DNA of 64,000 nucleotides from Nectonema munidae (GCA_030549495.1 JAUIRK010000189.1:454723-518722), one strand, 5' to 3'; counted from the first letter of the stretch, positions 12,490 to 55,069 are shown. Notes: generated by a model from the sequence alone, not told the origin. A program made the numbers and translations.

Positions 12490-12905
12490 AATGAATGTCA
12501 AAACTCCATGCAGGAAAGCTATTGATTTGGGAATGAAGGCAGCAATGGAAAGCAGTCAAGAATTAGCAACCGTAATACTGTGTTTACCGCTTTGGCTCTA
12601 GTTCTGGTTGATTCTGTGGAAGAATCCTTTAATATTTTAGCTGACGCTATGCCTGAACATGAATGTCGTACTTCGAGCATACGTATATTGGCGTAGGATG
12701 TAGAAAGTCCGATTGAAAATTGATTTTTTTTAGCACAAGTAGCTCGAATTACAAATGCAGCGGAAGGTCCAACATTATGAACTTTTTTGGACGTCTTTAT
12801 CTTAAAGACATTCCTTTTTATGGATTAGATTTAATGCAAAGAATCGCCTACGTCAATTTAACACACCAATTAAAAATACTCATCTCAAAAGGAATATGCG
12901 GTGCA
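12490..12905 (+). pseudogene. Mutator-like (MULE) transposase fragment
   Basis: Three successive pieces in changing frames match the order of MULE/FLYWCH transposases. LALVLVDSVEESFNILADAM (from about 12592) is the post-catalytic (V)EE-x-F-x-x-L segment; MSYFEHTYIG (from 12663) is the YFE-x-TYI motif; and RITNAAEG (from about 12742) is the R-x-NN-x-x-EG motif, followed after a stop by LKTFLFMD, like HPTFWRFID. At least two frame changes and one stop break it. The N-terminal DDE part is absent. This is an old DNA transposon relic. Confidence 0.6.
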
Positions 12906-12909
12906 TTTT

Positions 12910-15342
12910 AGCGAAATCATTCGATCAGATATCATTTCATATTTCAAAGCTGTTCAATATTCTTCTTTAAATAAATCTTAATGTAAATAATACAGTTCAC
13001 CTTTTTACAATTTACATATTGGGGCTTTATAATATTTCACTATTATTGTTATTATATCTTCAAGTAAAAGTTTTTTACACTCCAATGATTATATGTGATA
13101 AGTGTAATTCAAATAAAATAAAATATTTTAAATCAATCACTTCATACTTTTATGACGATGAAAATAAAATATATAAATTTCCGATTTATCATTTTTATTG
13201 TTTAATTTCACATTTTGATTCTATTGATTTCACTCTCCATTTACAAGCACAATAACATAATAGATAGAAGTCATAAAAGCAGTTTGAAGAAGACAAATGA
13301 ACTTGTTTACTTTATTGTCGTAATAGTTCAACATTTGAGATTAGAATGCACTTCTGAATGTGAAATGGACTCAGATCTGATTTGATAAAAACTTGGCATA
13401 ACTTTAGTTTTAACAAAAAATACGATATTTAAAAACGTATCGAAATTTAGAGAAAAAAAATTCAAAACGTAATAAAGTAATTGAGGATGAAAAAAAAGAT
13501 TCGTTTTAAAAATGCTTCAAATATTGTTTAGTACACGTATTGCAAATTGAAATTATATTTTTTATTTTTTAAAATTACCCATGAACCTAATTTGTAATGA
13601 TATAGTTTGTTAAACCAAATTCAAAAACATCAAATTTCCTCTATTTATATAGAGAAGGATTTTTTATATATAGTATATCTTCTATGCTTTGTAAAGAGGT
13701 ATGAAAATTACAAATATATCCTCTTGCTGAACAGTTGAGCACAATACAAATGGGATAATGGGAATTAATGAATTTTGAATTGGAATTTCAATTGTGTCTC
13801 TCTCTACACATGTAGACAGTTTCGTTAAAATAAGATTGTGAATTCATTGCGTATATGAAAATTTAAAAGTAAATCTCCATATTTATTTATCGCCTTGATA
13901 AACACATACAACGTAGATGCTATTGCGGTAAGAATATGTTAAAATTATTCATAATTTATGAAATTGCGCTAGATTAATCACTACTTTGTCAGAGTCGTTG
14001 TGATGAAATTTAATGCTTGGAAAAGTCTCGTGATTAAATGCCTGGGGATGGAGTGTGATGAAATATCACCTAATCAAATTTATATATTATATTACTATTT
14101 CTATAAGACTATTTATATCTAAAATATTTTATGTACTCTTTAGAATTTATGTATCTAACTTCGTTCACAAGAAATTCATTATTATGCATAAAGTAAATCT
14201 CTATGGAAAGTAAAATATAGATTGCGTGGAACAAAGTGCTTTACAAGCAAAATTAAGTTTGATATAGCACGAGGTGGCGTTGGAACCAAGGGTGTTATGC
14301 AATGCGAAAAGTATGGTGAATCTTTTTATGATGAAAAAATATTTGATACTTTTTCTTCGATTAGTGTAATTCGCCAAAATTTTACGATGTTTGTATTTTC
14401 GCTAAATTTGCGCGATACTTTGTTTCGTGAAGTCGGTCGTATTACGGTAACAACGTGTTGAGTTATGAGGCATTTGACGCCCAACACCATCATCATCTAA
14501 AGTATCCTTTAAAAAGAAATGAAAATCGTGTGCTTTAAATAACTCGTGTTCCAATAACTTGGACCTAAAGTTTAAGTGTTTAATGCTTTTATTCTTTTTC
14601 CTTCAGATTTAATAATTTAAGTCTTTGGCAATTTTAACGATGTATGATAGATTATTAGCAATCAAACATGGTAAAGTTATCGAAGCCTATTACAAAAATG
14701 GACATTCCAACAGAAATTTTGACCATTGAGTTTGGCGGAGATTTTAGCCATATTATTTTTCACACATAATTGCCATGCCTCAAATAACATGATTCAATAG
14801 AGAAATAAATAAATTTCCAGCAATACCACTGATTTATTTATTGCTAACTTTGATCCACATAAAAAAACATACCAATATTAAATTCCATAGAAAGAGAAAA
14901 AAACGTAAATTTCAGACAATTCACGATTGTAGATAAACTCACAAATTTAGAGAAACACACAAAAATAGACGTTCATAGACTGACGTCAAATACAAAACAG
15001 GCGTGTATGAGAATTTGATATTGTCTGGCCTTTTTTAGTGTTTTTGGGTGGGCCGAAGAATCCTTAATCTCTCCCTACTCATTCTGACTCGATAGTATAA
15101 AATGGAGGATGTACTAATATTCATTAACCTGTCGATTAATGGGCGTGACATTATAGAGCATGACCGATTAATGAGTATTCGAGGAATTTCTTGCATCTCC
15201 AAAAGACTTACATTAATCCACAGAGTATAGAGAGGATTTATCCGAAGGAAAAATGATTTTTATACTAGAAATTTTCGTGTAAAAGTTACATATGTAAACT
15301 TTTTATACAGCGAATATAAAATTATTTTTCGTATTTTTGCAG
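12910..15342. other. Region upstream of rdgB
   Basis: 2.4 kb between the MULE relic and the first rdgB coding exon. It should include the rdgB promoter and a 5' non-coding exon, but I cannot place either from sequence alone. AT-rich, with no recognised gene. Confidence 0.4.
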
Positions 15343-15356
15343 AATTTGAGAGACAT

Positions 15357-44376
<29,020 letters not shown>

Positions 44377-47300
44377 GCATATGCCTATAAAAAGCATTAA
44401 TTAATAATTAATTATTAATTAATTTCATATTTTAAGCATATCTATAAAAAGCATATTTAAATTCATACCACTATTCAAACTTAAATATGTTTAAAGTAAA
44501 CATACTTTGATTTTTAATCGGATTCTTCACGAAGACTCTGCATCATAAAAACTCGGCCTTACCCTTTATTAGTTTTAGGGGGTGTCAAGCAGAGAACAAC
44601 AAATTCTGTGGGAGGAGGGCATGGACTTTTTTGATTGGGCATTTTAGAGTCAAGATATTTTTTTATATATCTATTGTAAAAATTGAAATTTTCAAAAAAT
44701 ATTTTATTAAATAAAATTTATTATCCGTAAGAGTTTTAATATGTATACATACTTTATAATGTAATTTTTTGACATATTTGATTTGTTATTGTTCCCCCTT
44801 TGACAATACTTACTATTTTAAAAAGTATTGCTAAAACAACACTAATAAACAAAATATAATAACTTATATATAGCAAAGATTTCAAAAAAAGAAATGAATG
44901 AATGGAGTTGTTAGTGCAGCTCTATTTATCGAGTACATTTTCCAATCAATCTTGATATTTGAATCGATTAATTTTTTTGAAGAATGCATCTGAAATGTGA
45001 TTTATTTTATTAATGAATTTAGAAATTATTTTTTATTCTACTTTCGATGTGACTATTTTATCGATACCTACAAATGTATGGCAATTTTTCCCATCAATTG
45101 AATTTAAAAAAAAACGTAAAAATAAAAAAATCAGGAGGCATATATCCCTATCTATAGCTCTAGTTTGGTCCCAATTGTGAGCTTTCACTTCAGGTCACAA
45201 ATAATTGGTATTTTCCTATGCATTTTGGTTTTTCCCCATGAGATAATTCCTACCGTCAAAATTCATCTCTATCAGATGAGATAACAATTTTTATGAGTGT
45301 TCTGTCATATTCTATATGTATATTGTATATATTTACCTCTTGCAACAATTGTTGCCGCGTGTATATTACCCTGTTATGGTTCCCTTACCCCTCCCCCTAT
45401 GCAAGCCCAATGTTCTAAAGTAAACAGGAGAATAAATTGAGGGCAGTAGGTGCTCTTGCCCCTCCTACTTAATTAATATTTCTTAGCTTAAAATTACTGG
45501 TGGATTGTGATAAATTTAGACAGCTGCTCAATCTAGTTAATTTACCATGCCGTTGGAACTTAACCAAGCATTTCGTGTCGATACGACAAGGAATTTTATA
45601 GAGAGGATAATAATAATCAAACCGACAAACCTAGCAGATATTTTTGTCTCACTTTGCGTTTTCTGTTCGACCGCATCAATAAAATGAGAGAAGGTCAGTG
45701 CATTTTTCATTTTTAATAACCGTATATAAGATTTTTATTCGCATTTTTGGATATAAGAAGTTTTAGATTATTGGTAACTATATTATTATCTAGTGTATAT
45801 ACTTTTGGTTCTAGGAAGTTTCAGGCCAGGGTGTTTCAACCAAAACAACTCGAGCATAGACCTTCTAACTTGATAAAAGAATATCTTGTGTTTAGTCTTT
45901 CAGTCAAATAGTGTTTTTAACTAATTTAGCGTTATATGTTATTCTTGGTGTAAATTTTAGTGCTGTTATTTTCGAAAATTCTTTTGTATTGACGTCTAAA
46001 TGAAGTAGATAACTAATGTTATAACTTTAGGTTTCCTAGGGTATATTACTTCTTGTCCCACATTTGGTAAGTTTATTTTATCTGCCACGAAAATATCTCA
46101 GAATGAAAAAGAAAGTTTTGCTTAAATATATTTTTGACACTTTTGTTGCCCAGATATTTGACGTGTGGCTCACTAAAAAGTATAAATTTTCTATGCCGCA
46201 TTTTGAGTGATGTGGCGAAGATTAGCCCGTTAGTTTAAATGTACATTCATTGGTATATCGTGGTCAAAATAGCCTTTTTGGAACGTCATTTTATCAATAC
46301 TTGCATGTCTAAATATATGTGTTTGTTTTTGTTGCTTACCCGTGAAATTATTCATTTTTTCCATTTAGAAGTAGATTTCGTGTACATATTCGCTGAATGG
46401 AAGTATTGCATTCTTTTTATATTTACTGTGATAGCAGAAGATAAAATTTATATAGAAAGCTTCAGATGTCGTGAGTCTGTGCACGCACGTGGCTGCCTAC
46501 ACACGCGAGCCGTAGTCTTCATTTATTACATCTGCACATACTTCGCCATTTATTCCTACTCCACACCTCACTAAGTCAAATTGCTTGAAAGTGTAATATA
46601 CCAATTTATGAACTGTGCAATGATATTTAATAAAAAGATATTTATATTTATTCTTTCTCCCTTCCCAATTTTAGGGCTAATACACACTACTACGACAGCA
46701 GTTAAAATCTTTGCAGACTTCCGGATTCAAATATTTTTTTCCAAAGAACATGAATCTTCAAAAGAAAGTTTATTCTGTCTATAAAAGTCGATTTTTGAAT
46801 CTACGTATTTTGTGAGTGCTAAAAATTAAAATTTATTGCATTTAAGTCTTTCCATTCATAAATCTCCACTATACCCTGCTTTACCATACTATTCTCAGTT
46901 GATTCCTTCTGATGTTCTTTTATTCTTAAGATCAATCTTGTTTTCGAACTTGAGGATGATTTCGATAAAATGAAATATCTTCAAATTTTTATGCGATGAC
47001 CGGGAAAGTTAAAAATAATTTAAGGTCTGAAAAAGTATAAATAATTGAAAAAACTAAAAAAAGAAAGAAGTTTATTTCATTATTTTTTCAGATTTTTTTA
47101 TTTTACCGAAACTTTTTCATGGATACTCGTAATTTTGATTTAACACAAAGTCAATATCATCATATTGCATTTGGATTTAATTTTTTTAAGTGTTTTTAAA
47201 TGCAAAAAAAAAATATTTCTTTGCAAGAAAAGGATGTTTTTGAATCACACTTCTTTCCTGGCCTCTATTCCAAAAATAATCTACTTTGAGTATGAAGTAG

Positions 47301-47934
47301 AAGAGTTTTTTTTCAAAGTTTATCACCTACAATTAATGTGGAAGCAATAAAAGTGTTTAAAAAACTGAATTTGGGTTATGAAACTAAATTATAATAGTTG
47401 ATCTGTTAAATATGAATAGTAATTTGACGGCATCCTATCTTCTTCACTTAAATCGATCCTTTAAAATTTTAGAAAAAAGTTATGGTATTGAAGTTCGGTT
47501 AAAAATACTCAACTTTCTAAATTTCTTCCAAAGTCTGAAGTCAAAAATCAAGATAAGACTTTAAATTATTGAAATAACTGTATTAGAGAATTTAAAGATC
47601 CTTTGGCATCAGAGTATCGTATTATATTAAAATATAAATCTTAAATCTCTTTTTTTGTGAATATCACTTTCTCCTCATATTTTAATATCACTTAAAAGGC
47701 CTACTTGTTTAGCTGAAATTGGCGCCAAATTTTATGCTGAAAAATACTTCTTTTGCTCAATCTTGCTTGGTAGAGATATCCTTGCTCATAAATGTGAGTT
47801 TATAGCTTAATTATAAATATCTCCAATGATAGGATTTCAATTGGGAGTTTTAAAACAAGCAAATTTTGGTAATGATCAGCATAATCATTTCGCCTTAATG
47901 AACTTTTTGAAGTAATATATTTTTTTATTAATCC
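44377..47934. other. Intergenic downstream of rdgB
   Basis: No gene recognised. The plus-strand frame at 46239-46574 (111 codons, many aromatic residues) has no family resemblance. A short ATTAATTAATAATTAATTAT palindromic run lies at about 44397-44426. Confidence 0.45.
44710..44715 (+). terminator. Candidate rdgB poly(A) signal
   Basis: AATAAA lies about 330 bases after the rdgB stop. The hexamer is common in such AT-rich DNA, so this is only a candidate. Confidence 0.2.
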
Positions 47935-48067
47935 TAAAAAGTTTTCATCGAGAAGGCACATTTGCCCCACTTGTGTCGAACTATGAAGAAAGTAGGCTGG
48001 GTGGAGGATTGAACCCAAGACCTTGAGTTATCTAAACCCAGTATCTAACCAACCTTACTCACGCCCC
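47935..48067 (-). mobile_element. tRNA-derived SINE, copy 3
   Basis: The minus strand reads GGGGCGTGAGTAAGGTTGGT, then box B-like GGGTTCAATCC, then CTACTTTCTTCATAGTTCGA and CTTCTCGATGAAAAC. Same family as the copies at 9230, 10236 and 62753, in opposite orientation. Confidence 0.8.
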
Positions 48068-48440
48068 AATTTAAAACTGGTTGTTTGAAGCGTTGTATGT
48101 AAATGTCGTATTCACGTATTTCATATTTAATTTCATTAATAAGTATTATTTACGATAAAAAAGTTCTGAAAACTTCATATGAATTTTAGAAACTTTAGTT
48201 TTAAGTGAGAACATTAAAAGCAAAACACTCGTATATACCAAAAACAAAACTAATAACCTTTGCTTTGCAATCATTAAGATTTTTCTCCGGGACTTGAAGT
48301 TCAATATACAAAGAATTCTATTTTTCAGAATCCTCTTTTTTCAATTACAAAAAATTTCCACCTCTAAAATATTCACACCGAAGGAAAAAATTTGTCATAT
48401 TTGATTCACATTTATAAAAAAAATTTAAGTAAAGATATTT

Positions 48441-48710
48441 ATGTCTGTCATATTTATGGTAACTCTAACTGTTTTAAAATTTTTAGATAACTTTTTTGGT
48501 CAATTGATGTTTAAAATATTAACTAACAAGATGCGGTTTGTAGATTTTTACTTCACAATGGAGAATCACGGTCAAGACATTTTTTGAGAATAGTTATTAT
48601 TGGTATCTGTCATAGTTATGTTAACTCTAAATGTTTAAAAATTTTAGATCACTTTTTTAGTCAATTCATGTTTGAAATATTAACTAATAAGATAAAGGTT
48701 AGATGAAACC
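48441..48710 (+). repeat. Two-copy 166-bp repeat module
   Basis: TGTCATATTTATGGTAACTC...TTTAGATAACTTTTTTGGTCAA...ATATTAACTAACAAGAT (from about 48447) is repeated as TGTCATAGTTATGTTAACTC...GATCACTTTTTTAGTCAATT...ATATTAACTAATAAGAT from about 48617. A weaker third copy starts near 52559. Confidence 0.75.
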
Positions 48711-49307
48711 CAAAATAGCTGGTTTTAAAATAGTGTAACAAAACACCTATTTCCTATTATTCTTGTAATATTCAAATTATGGCGGTTTTTAAGAGGCATT
48801 CAACAGGAAGAAAGTATGCAAAGAACTAAGTTGACTGTTTATTTATCAGGCGAAAGAGAGACTACAAGTAAAAAATCCAAATTCAATTAATGGAAGAATT
48901 CAAACTTTAAAACATAGACTTCAAAATCAAGAAATTTCAAAATTTGAATTTTTACGTGGCATTTCCTATATTATCAATAATTGAATTAATATACGTAAGC
49001 TCTTTTAACAAAACCTTGCTTTATGAATTTTAAATTGTATTAATTTTTTAACTTTATCTATAAAAGTTTGGACTTTGATGTTAGCACATATGACCTCCTT
49101 TTTAATGTTATATAAATTTTAAATAAAGAATATCAGCTTTACTACTTTTTAAACCCAGAAATAGAAAGTTTCCTAACTAGTTTCCAGAAGAGATAGTTTC
49201 GCATTATTTGTATAATGAATAGGAATATTTCTGTTGTAAAAACAAATTAATAAAAATAAAGTGTTTTTTATTGTAAAAAACGAATTATGATCGTGTTCTT
49301 CCAAACC

Positions 49308-49440
49308 GAATGTTTCCTAGTCGAAACAGACGATTTTATGACTAAACAGCTAATATCAAATTAACTATTTTGGTATACTAGCTGTTTTGGTCAAGCTATT
49401 TCAGAACTAGTTATTTAGTCGTATAATCTAAAGGTTTAAA
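49308..49440. repeat. Small inverted-repeat element
   Basis: TTTATGACTAAACAGCTA near 49336 and TAGTTATTTAGTCGTATA near 49411 are imperfect inverse copies bracketing about 60 bases. TAGCTGTTTTGGTCA in the middle resembles the foldback repeat at 10.7 kb, so both may belong to one MITE family. Confidence 0.4.
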
Positions 49441-50439
49441 GATTTTTGATTCATAATGTAGGAGCTTATTCTTCACGTTCAAGATGTTTTTTGAAAATCT
49501 CTATAGTAGATTTTTACACCAAATCCTATTTCATTGAAAACGGTATATCTTCCATGTAGACAAGTTACATACTTGTTTCTTAAGGTTGACGGAGAAAGGG
49601 CTTATAACGACAAAAGGCTAACATAGTAATGTCTGTACTTGACATTGATTGACAGATAAGCAAAGCTAATCTCATTATAAACATATTTTAAATGTTGAAA
49701 ATTCAAAATATTTCAAAAACATTGTTACAAGGTTCATTTTTTATTAAAATTTTATTTATTGAAATATAGTTTACATATATTTTTTATTGCAAATTTATAA
49801 TTTTTAAATATGTTCAAACTTGACCAAAACGTCATTTTAAAAAATAACTTACAAGTATAACCTATAGATGAGTTTTACAAAAATATATTATATAAATTTC
49901 ATATTTGTTTTAAAAGTAAAAATAGATATATATTAATGCAGAAACAAAACGTTAATTGTATTTATAAAAATAATATATGACGATATGTTAAGTATCGTGT
50001 ATCACAAGCAACTTGGGTATATTTATATGCACAAAAAACCTGTTAATTTTTATCACTCTCCTACCCGTTTCGCACTTACCATCTTTATTACCAAGAGTCA
50101 CATTTTGATTAGAAATTTTATATGACATTGACACTACACGCATCAATGAATTGTTAGCCTTTTGTTGTTATAAGCCTTTTCTCCTAGAACCGTTTCTTAA
50201 AGCTATATATCTTCTGAAAGGATTACTATATCGACGATATAAAAGCACTTTGTTAAATGTGTTAGTATTTCATTTTTCTTATGAGCATGCGTTCTCATTT
50301 CAATGTCCTTCAATTCCTTAACTTCTCGCATACTTAAATTTTTGTATTATAATAAATAACGATTGTGAGAACAAACTTGACAAATGATTTTTTGAAAAAA
50401 ATTATTTTTGCTAATTCTTATGATACCTTCACACATTTT

Positions 50440-51720
50440 TACACTATAATAACCAAAAAGAAGTACAGAAATGAAAAACATGGACGATATTGTATTAAAA
50501 AATTATTTTAAACTTGAGGGATATTTTTAGTCAGAATTTTATCCTCAATCAAAATTTTAATAGTGATTTTCAATACAAAGTTAATTTTTTGATTTGAGTT
50601 TTTTGAGAAAATATGGATTTTTTTAGAATTTGTTTTTTTCCAAAATGTCAAATTTGATTGATAATAATTCCACACATTCCTGCAACCTAATTCGAAAACT
50701 AAATCCCGAAATGAAGGGAAGATCGTGATAAAAAAATTAAGAATAAAAAATATATTGTATTTAAAATATGGAAGTTATGAGATAATTTTTAGGCATTCAT
50801 CACTAATTCTATTTGTACTTTGACATATTTTTTTACAGTAATGGTAAAAACTTAGGCAAACAATTGTATCAGCATGTTCAATTTAGTTTAAAAAATATTT
50901 TACTTAAAATGTGAATAAATGTTTTTAAAGAAATTTTTCAGGCGAAACTAACATATTTGATTGACATTTTCACATTCTAATTATGGAAACTGATTCCAAA
51001 AATGAAATCAGCATGGATATCTAGTATAAAAAATATATTTTATTGAGAATATAAATAATATTCTAGGAAATAATTTTTGCCGTCAACCACAAATATGATT
51101 GAAATTTTCACACTCTAATTGCAAAAAAATGAGCCGAGAAATAAAATCTGCATGTTCGATTTATTTAAAATGTGTATAAATGTTTTTGGGGACACTTTCT
51201 CAAGCGTAAACTGCAAACACTTTTAGACAATTCCAAATCATAGTTGCTAAAACTGAGCTCCGAAATGAAATTGACATGGTAGATTTGATATAAAAAATAT
51301 ATTTAGTTTAAGATTTTAACCACAAAATTGATTGACACTTAGACATTTTAAAAAATTAACCGGAATTTAAATTGCCATGCTTGATTTAGTATAAAAATGT
51401 GTATTTTTTATTGGAATAATGTTCATACATATAATTTTCAGGCATAAACCACAAATTTTTACGTAAATGAAGTCAGTGTGGTTGATTTAGTATAAAAATA
51501 TATATTTTATTTAAAATTTGATTAATATTCTTGGACACAATTTTGAGGCGAAAACCATAAATTTGATTGAGATTTTCATAAATTTTCACATCCTAATAGC
51601 TAAAACTGAGTGGAGAAATTAGATCAGCATGGTCGATTTGCTATAAAAAAATAATTTTATTTAAAATTCGAATAATATTCTTGGAGAAAAACTTGAGATG
51701 TAAACCGCAAAATTGAAATG
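50440..51720 (+). repeat. Degenerate tandem array (about 8 units)
   Basis: A unit of roughly 100-160 bp recurs head to tail. Its marks are GAAATGAAATCAGCATGG, then GATTTAGTATAAAAAATATA, a poly-T/TTATTTAAAAT stretch, ATATTCTTGGA, GGCGTAAACCACAAATTTGA and TTTTCACATTCTAAT. The mark occurs near 50716, 50870, 51004, 51139, 51262, 51366, 51465 and 51614. Units differ by many substitutions and indels, so the array is old. Confidence 0.8.
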
Positions 51721-51869
51721 TTTATTGGAAAAATATGTATATATAATTGTTATGTGTTCCAATATATATATGAATAAAAAAATTTAAGGTTGTATCTAAT
51801 ATAAACACTAAGTTATAAATTATAGACTTTATAATATGTACATTTTTTTGAAAAAAATGTACACTTGAT

Positions 51870-52135
51870 TTTGACTGACAGTTTTTGACATTAGAGGGTC
51901 ATTCAACTCCCATCAAAATGGTATCAAAAGAATTTAGGAAAACGTTTAGCGTAAGGATTTAGGAAAAGTCAAAAAGTTTGAGGGCAAATAATGATTTTAG
52001 GAAAAGTCAAAAAGTTTGAGGGCAAATAATGATTTTAGGAAAAGTCAAAAAGTTTGAGGGCAAATAATTTAGCAAATCTTGTACAATACAATAGAAATTT
52101 TTAGGGGGCTAAAATGCCCCTCTCACCGATAGGGT
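51870..52135 (+). repeat. Dispersed repeat A, copy 2
   Basis: Matches 1735-1945 in order (GATTTTGACTGACAGTTTTT, GGGTCATTCAAC, ATCAAAAGA, ATTTAGGAAAA, TTGTACAAT, G-run plus CTAAAATGCCCC). An internal expansion of three 38-bp units distinguishes this copy. Confidence 0.65.
51956..52070 (+). repeat. 38-bp unit repeated three times
   Basis: GATTTAGGAAAAGTCAAAAAG plus TTTGAGGGCAAATAAT recurs three times in a row, with near-perfect identity, inside repeat A copy 2. Confidence 0.92.
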
Positions 52136-52139
52136 TTAC

Positions 52140-54595
52140 GATTTTTATTTTTTTAATAATTTTTTTCACATTTATCAAATTGAACTTTTCTATTTTACCA
52201 TGATGATACTTATATCAATCAATATTTTATCAATTGAGGAATAAATTTGGTTTGATAAATTTTAGCCAAATCGATAAAATAATCATAGATTCTATCGATG
52301 TCTTCAATTAGTATGGAACCAAATCTCTACTCAAGATCATCTGAGATCAACTTTGCTGAAAGCTCCTAAAGTTTATTAAAAAATTTTTATTTCCTTTGAG
52401 AATTTTTTAAATTTTCTATAACAACCCTATAATTGGTAGATATAACAATATATTCACTGATAAGCAATTGACTCCGAGGTAAAATGCTTATAAAATTTCT
52501 TATATAATGACATGGTAAACAGATTGCTGACTACTAATCTTCATAATATTGGCATCCATCATAGTTATCGTAACTTTAGTCGTTTGAAATTTGATCCGAC
52601 ATTTCAGTGATTTGAATAGCGTAATCTTAGCTGATAAGCTAAAAGTTTTTCATTCGCAATCGGGATATTGTTCACTGTAAAAATCTTTTTTAAACACTCA
52701 ATATTATATGATTACACAAACTTCTAGTTCACTGGAAAACGGTAGATCTTCCTTCTCGACATGAGAAATACTTCCTTCTTAAAATTGAGTAGCAATGACT
52801 ACTACTTTGGCTGTATAAAACACAGCCACCAGGAGTTTCTTTCACTTTTTTCTTTGGTTCTCCAGTCCTCACTACGTCGTGCGTTCAGCTACCTTCTCTT
52901 CTTCGAAAATGTTTATGAAGCGTTTTGTGTCTTGCTACAGTTTCCATTTCATTGTAGCTTTCTTCACCTTTTATATTTGTCTTAATGCGAATTCTTTTTT
53001 TCCAATAATTTTTCCTATTTAACTTAATTACGACATGTTGATATCCAGAGAAGAGAGTAGAACATGTCAAAATATATAAGTAAGTAAGTCTATTGTATAA
53101 CTTAAGTAATTGTCCTAAAAAATATGACAAGGCATTTTTTTTTACAAAAAACAAATTTTCAAGCATACATTCGATTTACACTTTCACAGCTAATTGGAAA
53201 AACTGCGCCCAGAAATGAAATTAGAATGACTTGTTTAGTGTTAAAAGTTATCTCAAATTTTATGGATATTTTTGGAAAGATTTTCATATTCAATAGAAAT
53301 TTTAATTGACAAATCATGGCTAAAATATCTGTCATTATAAACGCCATCATCTATTTTATAGGATTTTGCAATATTCATAAGTTGATATTTTCGCGAACGT
53401 GTCTCATCTCATAATTTTATGCGTTTATAATTTTCTGAACGAATCGAAGATATAAGAATTCAGAAAATTAGCATCCGTTAAAATTTTCAGAATTCAAAAT
53501 CTTACCATATGTAAGAAATTTTTATTTACAATGTTTTAATAATATCTTGTCTTTATTTGAACCTTCCCAACGATTTTATATGGATACGGCGTTTCATAAA
53601 TATTGTAAAATATATGTTAATATTTTTACTAGAGATTAGCTAAATAATAATTGCATCAAAGTAGCTATAAGTAAACATGGTTTGTTTACGTTAGAAAAAT
53701 GGATAATGACAGTTAAACGTAAATACTGCTAGCTAAATACCATATGATAGTAGTTATCCTAGGAACAAATATCCGACAGGAACAGTTACTCTCATAATAG
53801 ACATTGCCCATAGTAGGGCCAGTCGTTGGGTTAGTGGAAGTAATATTTGTCAGAATTTATGAAGATGTGTGTTCCATATGAGTTCTCATTTGCTAACAAC
53901 AATACATGACACGATGGGAAAAGCTTGCATCAAAACACTTTTTGTCCTTGAAACATCAGTTTTGGCTCGTGTTTCAATCCTCATTATACATTTTGATTTT
54001 TAAGCATCCATTATGAATGACCTTGACTATTTTCCACGATACTATCTCAATGGTAAACTTTTGAGATTTCATTCATGTTCTAATTCCTTATTAAAGAGTA
54101 TCGATTCGTTTTTCTGTTTCTTTTAGCTTGCTAAGGTATTGCTTTTTGTTTTGTCTTGTTCAATACTAAAAAAGAAGTCTTGATTCTTCTGTTTCAACAA
54201 TGTGTGATCATAGTCAAATCTCCTCAATTCGAAGTACTATTTTAACTCATTTCACACTTATTTAGTTTCTGATTCAGGATACTACACTTTGTTCTAATCT
54301 GGGCAGGATCTAGAACAAAATTTATCCCGGCTCGATTTTATAACATTTTTTAAAACATTTTTTCGGCTTATTCAAAATAGCAAAGCTTTGAGAATGAATG
54401 CCCATATCTGGAGTACTACTCGTTGAATATTTACTAATTTCGTCATCACAGAGATCTGAAGTACAATTCTTCTCTTAGAAAATCAAACTTAACTCTAGAC
54501 ACTGCTATCTTTAAATATATGAGGGGGAGGGGAGAGAGGTGGGGGCGATTGTAAAATCACCCTCTGTCCCCTAAAATCCGCCACTGGCTCAGATG
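52140..54595. other. Intergenic with repeat modules
   Basis: No gene recognised. Near 52555-52790 and 53130-53320, sequence resembles the modules of the 48.4-51.7 kb region (ATCATAGTTATCGTAACTTT; CAGAAATGAAATTAGAATGA). A hAT-like end, CCGCCACTG, occurs at about 54585. Confidence 0.5.
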
Positions 54596-54819
54596 GCATT
54601 CTCTTCTCAAGAAGTTTGCTCTCAATCTACTTCTTTTTCATTTGCCTTTACTGTTAACGTGGTAAATCTTTTTTCCTAAATCTTTTTTTAAATAAAGCAA
54701 CTTTGTTACTTATTTTGTAAAAATAAATTCTCAACTAAATTATTTCCCTACTAATATACAAAAGTGACAAAAGTGCATTTGGAAAAAGCCAAGTTTACAC
54801 AAAAGTACCATTAGAGCAG

Positions 54820-54975
54820 TGTTTTCTTTAGACGAAAGTACACCGCTGCTTTGAGTACCAGAACTCAGAATACTAATCCGATGCTCTCTTTTCCACTTCA
54901 AATTTTGTATATTTAGGGCAGGCGATTTGGATTTCCTGTTACCCTCGTGTCCCACTTGTCGTCAGAGGATTACTG
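54820..54975 (+). repeat. Dispersed repeat C, copy 1
   Basis: Contains ACTAATCCG, TTTGTATATTTAGGGCAGGC, GATTTCCTGTTACC and GTGTCCCACTTGTCGTCAGA, the same order as the copies at 57371 and 63328. Confidence 0.6.
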
Positions 54976-55069
54976 CCGTCTAATTTTTTTGAGTCAACTA
55001 GTTTAACCCTTTTTAGCATTCGTTTTATAGAGTTAATTCTCTGATTTTCTTTTTGAATGAATTTTCATA

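Noticed and set aside
46239-46574. 111-codon plus-strand frame as a possible gene
   Set aside because: It has low-complexity aromatic content, no family resemblance and no splice or promoter context. Chance is the simpler explanation.
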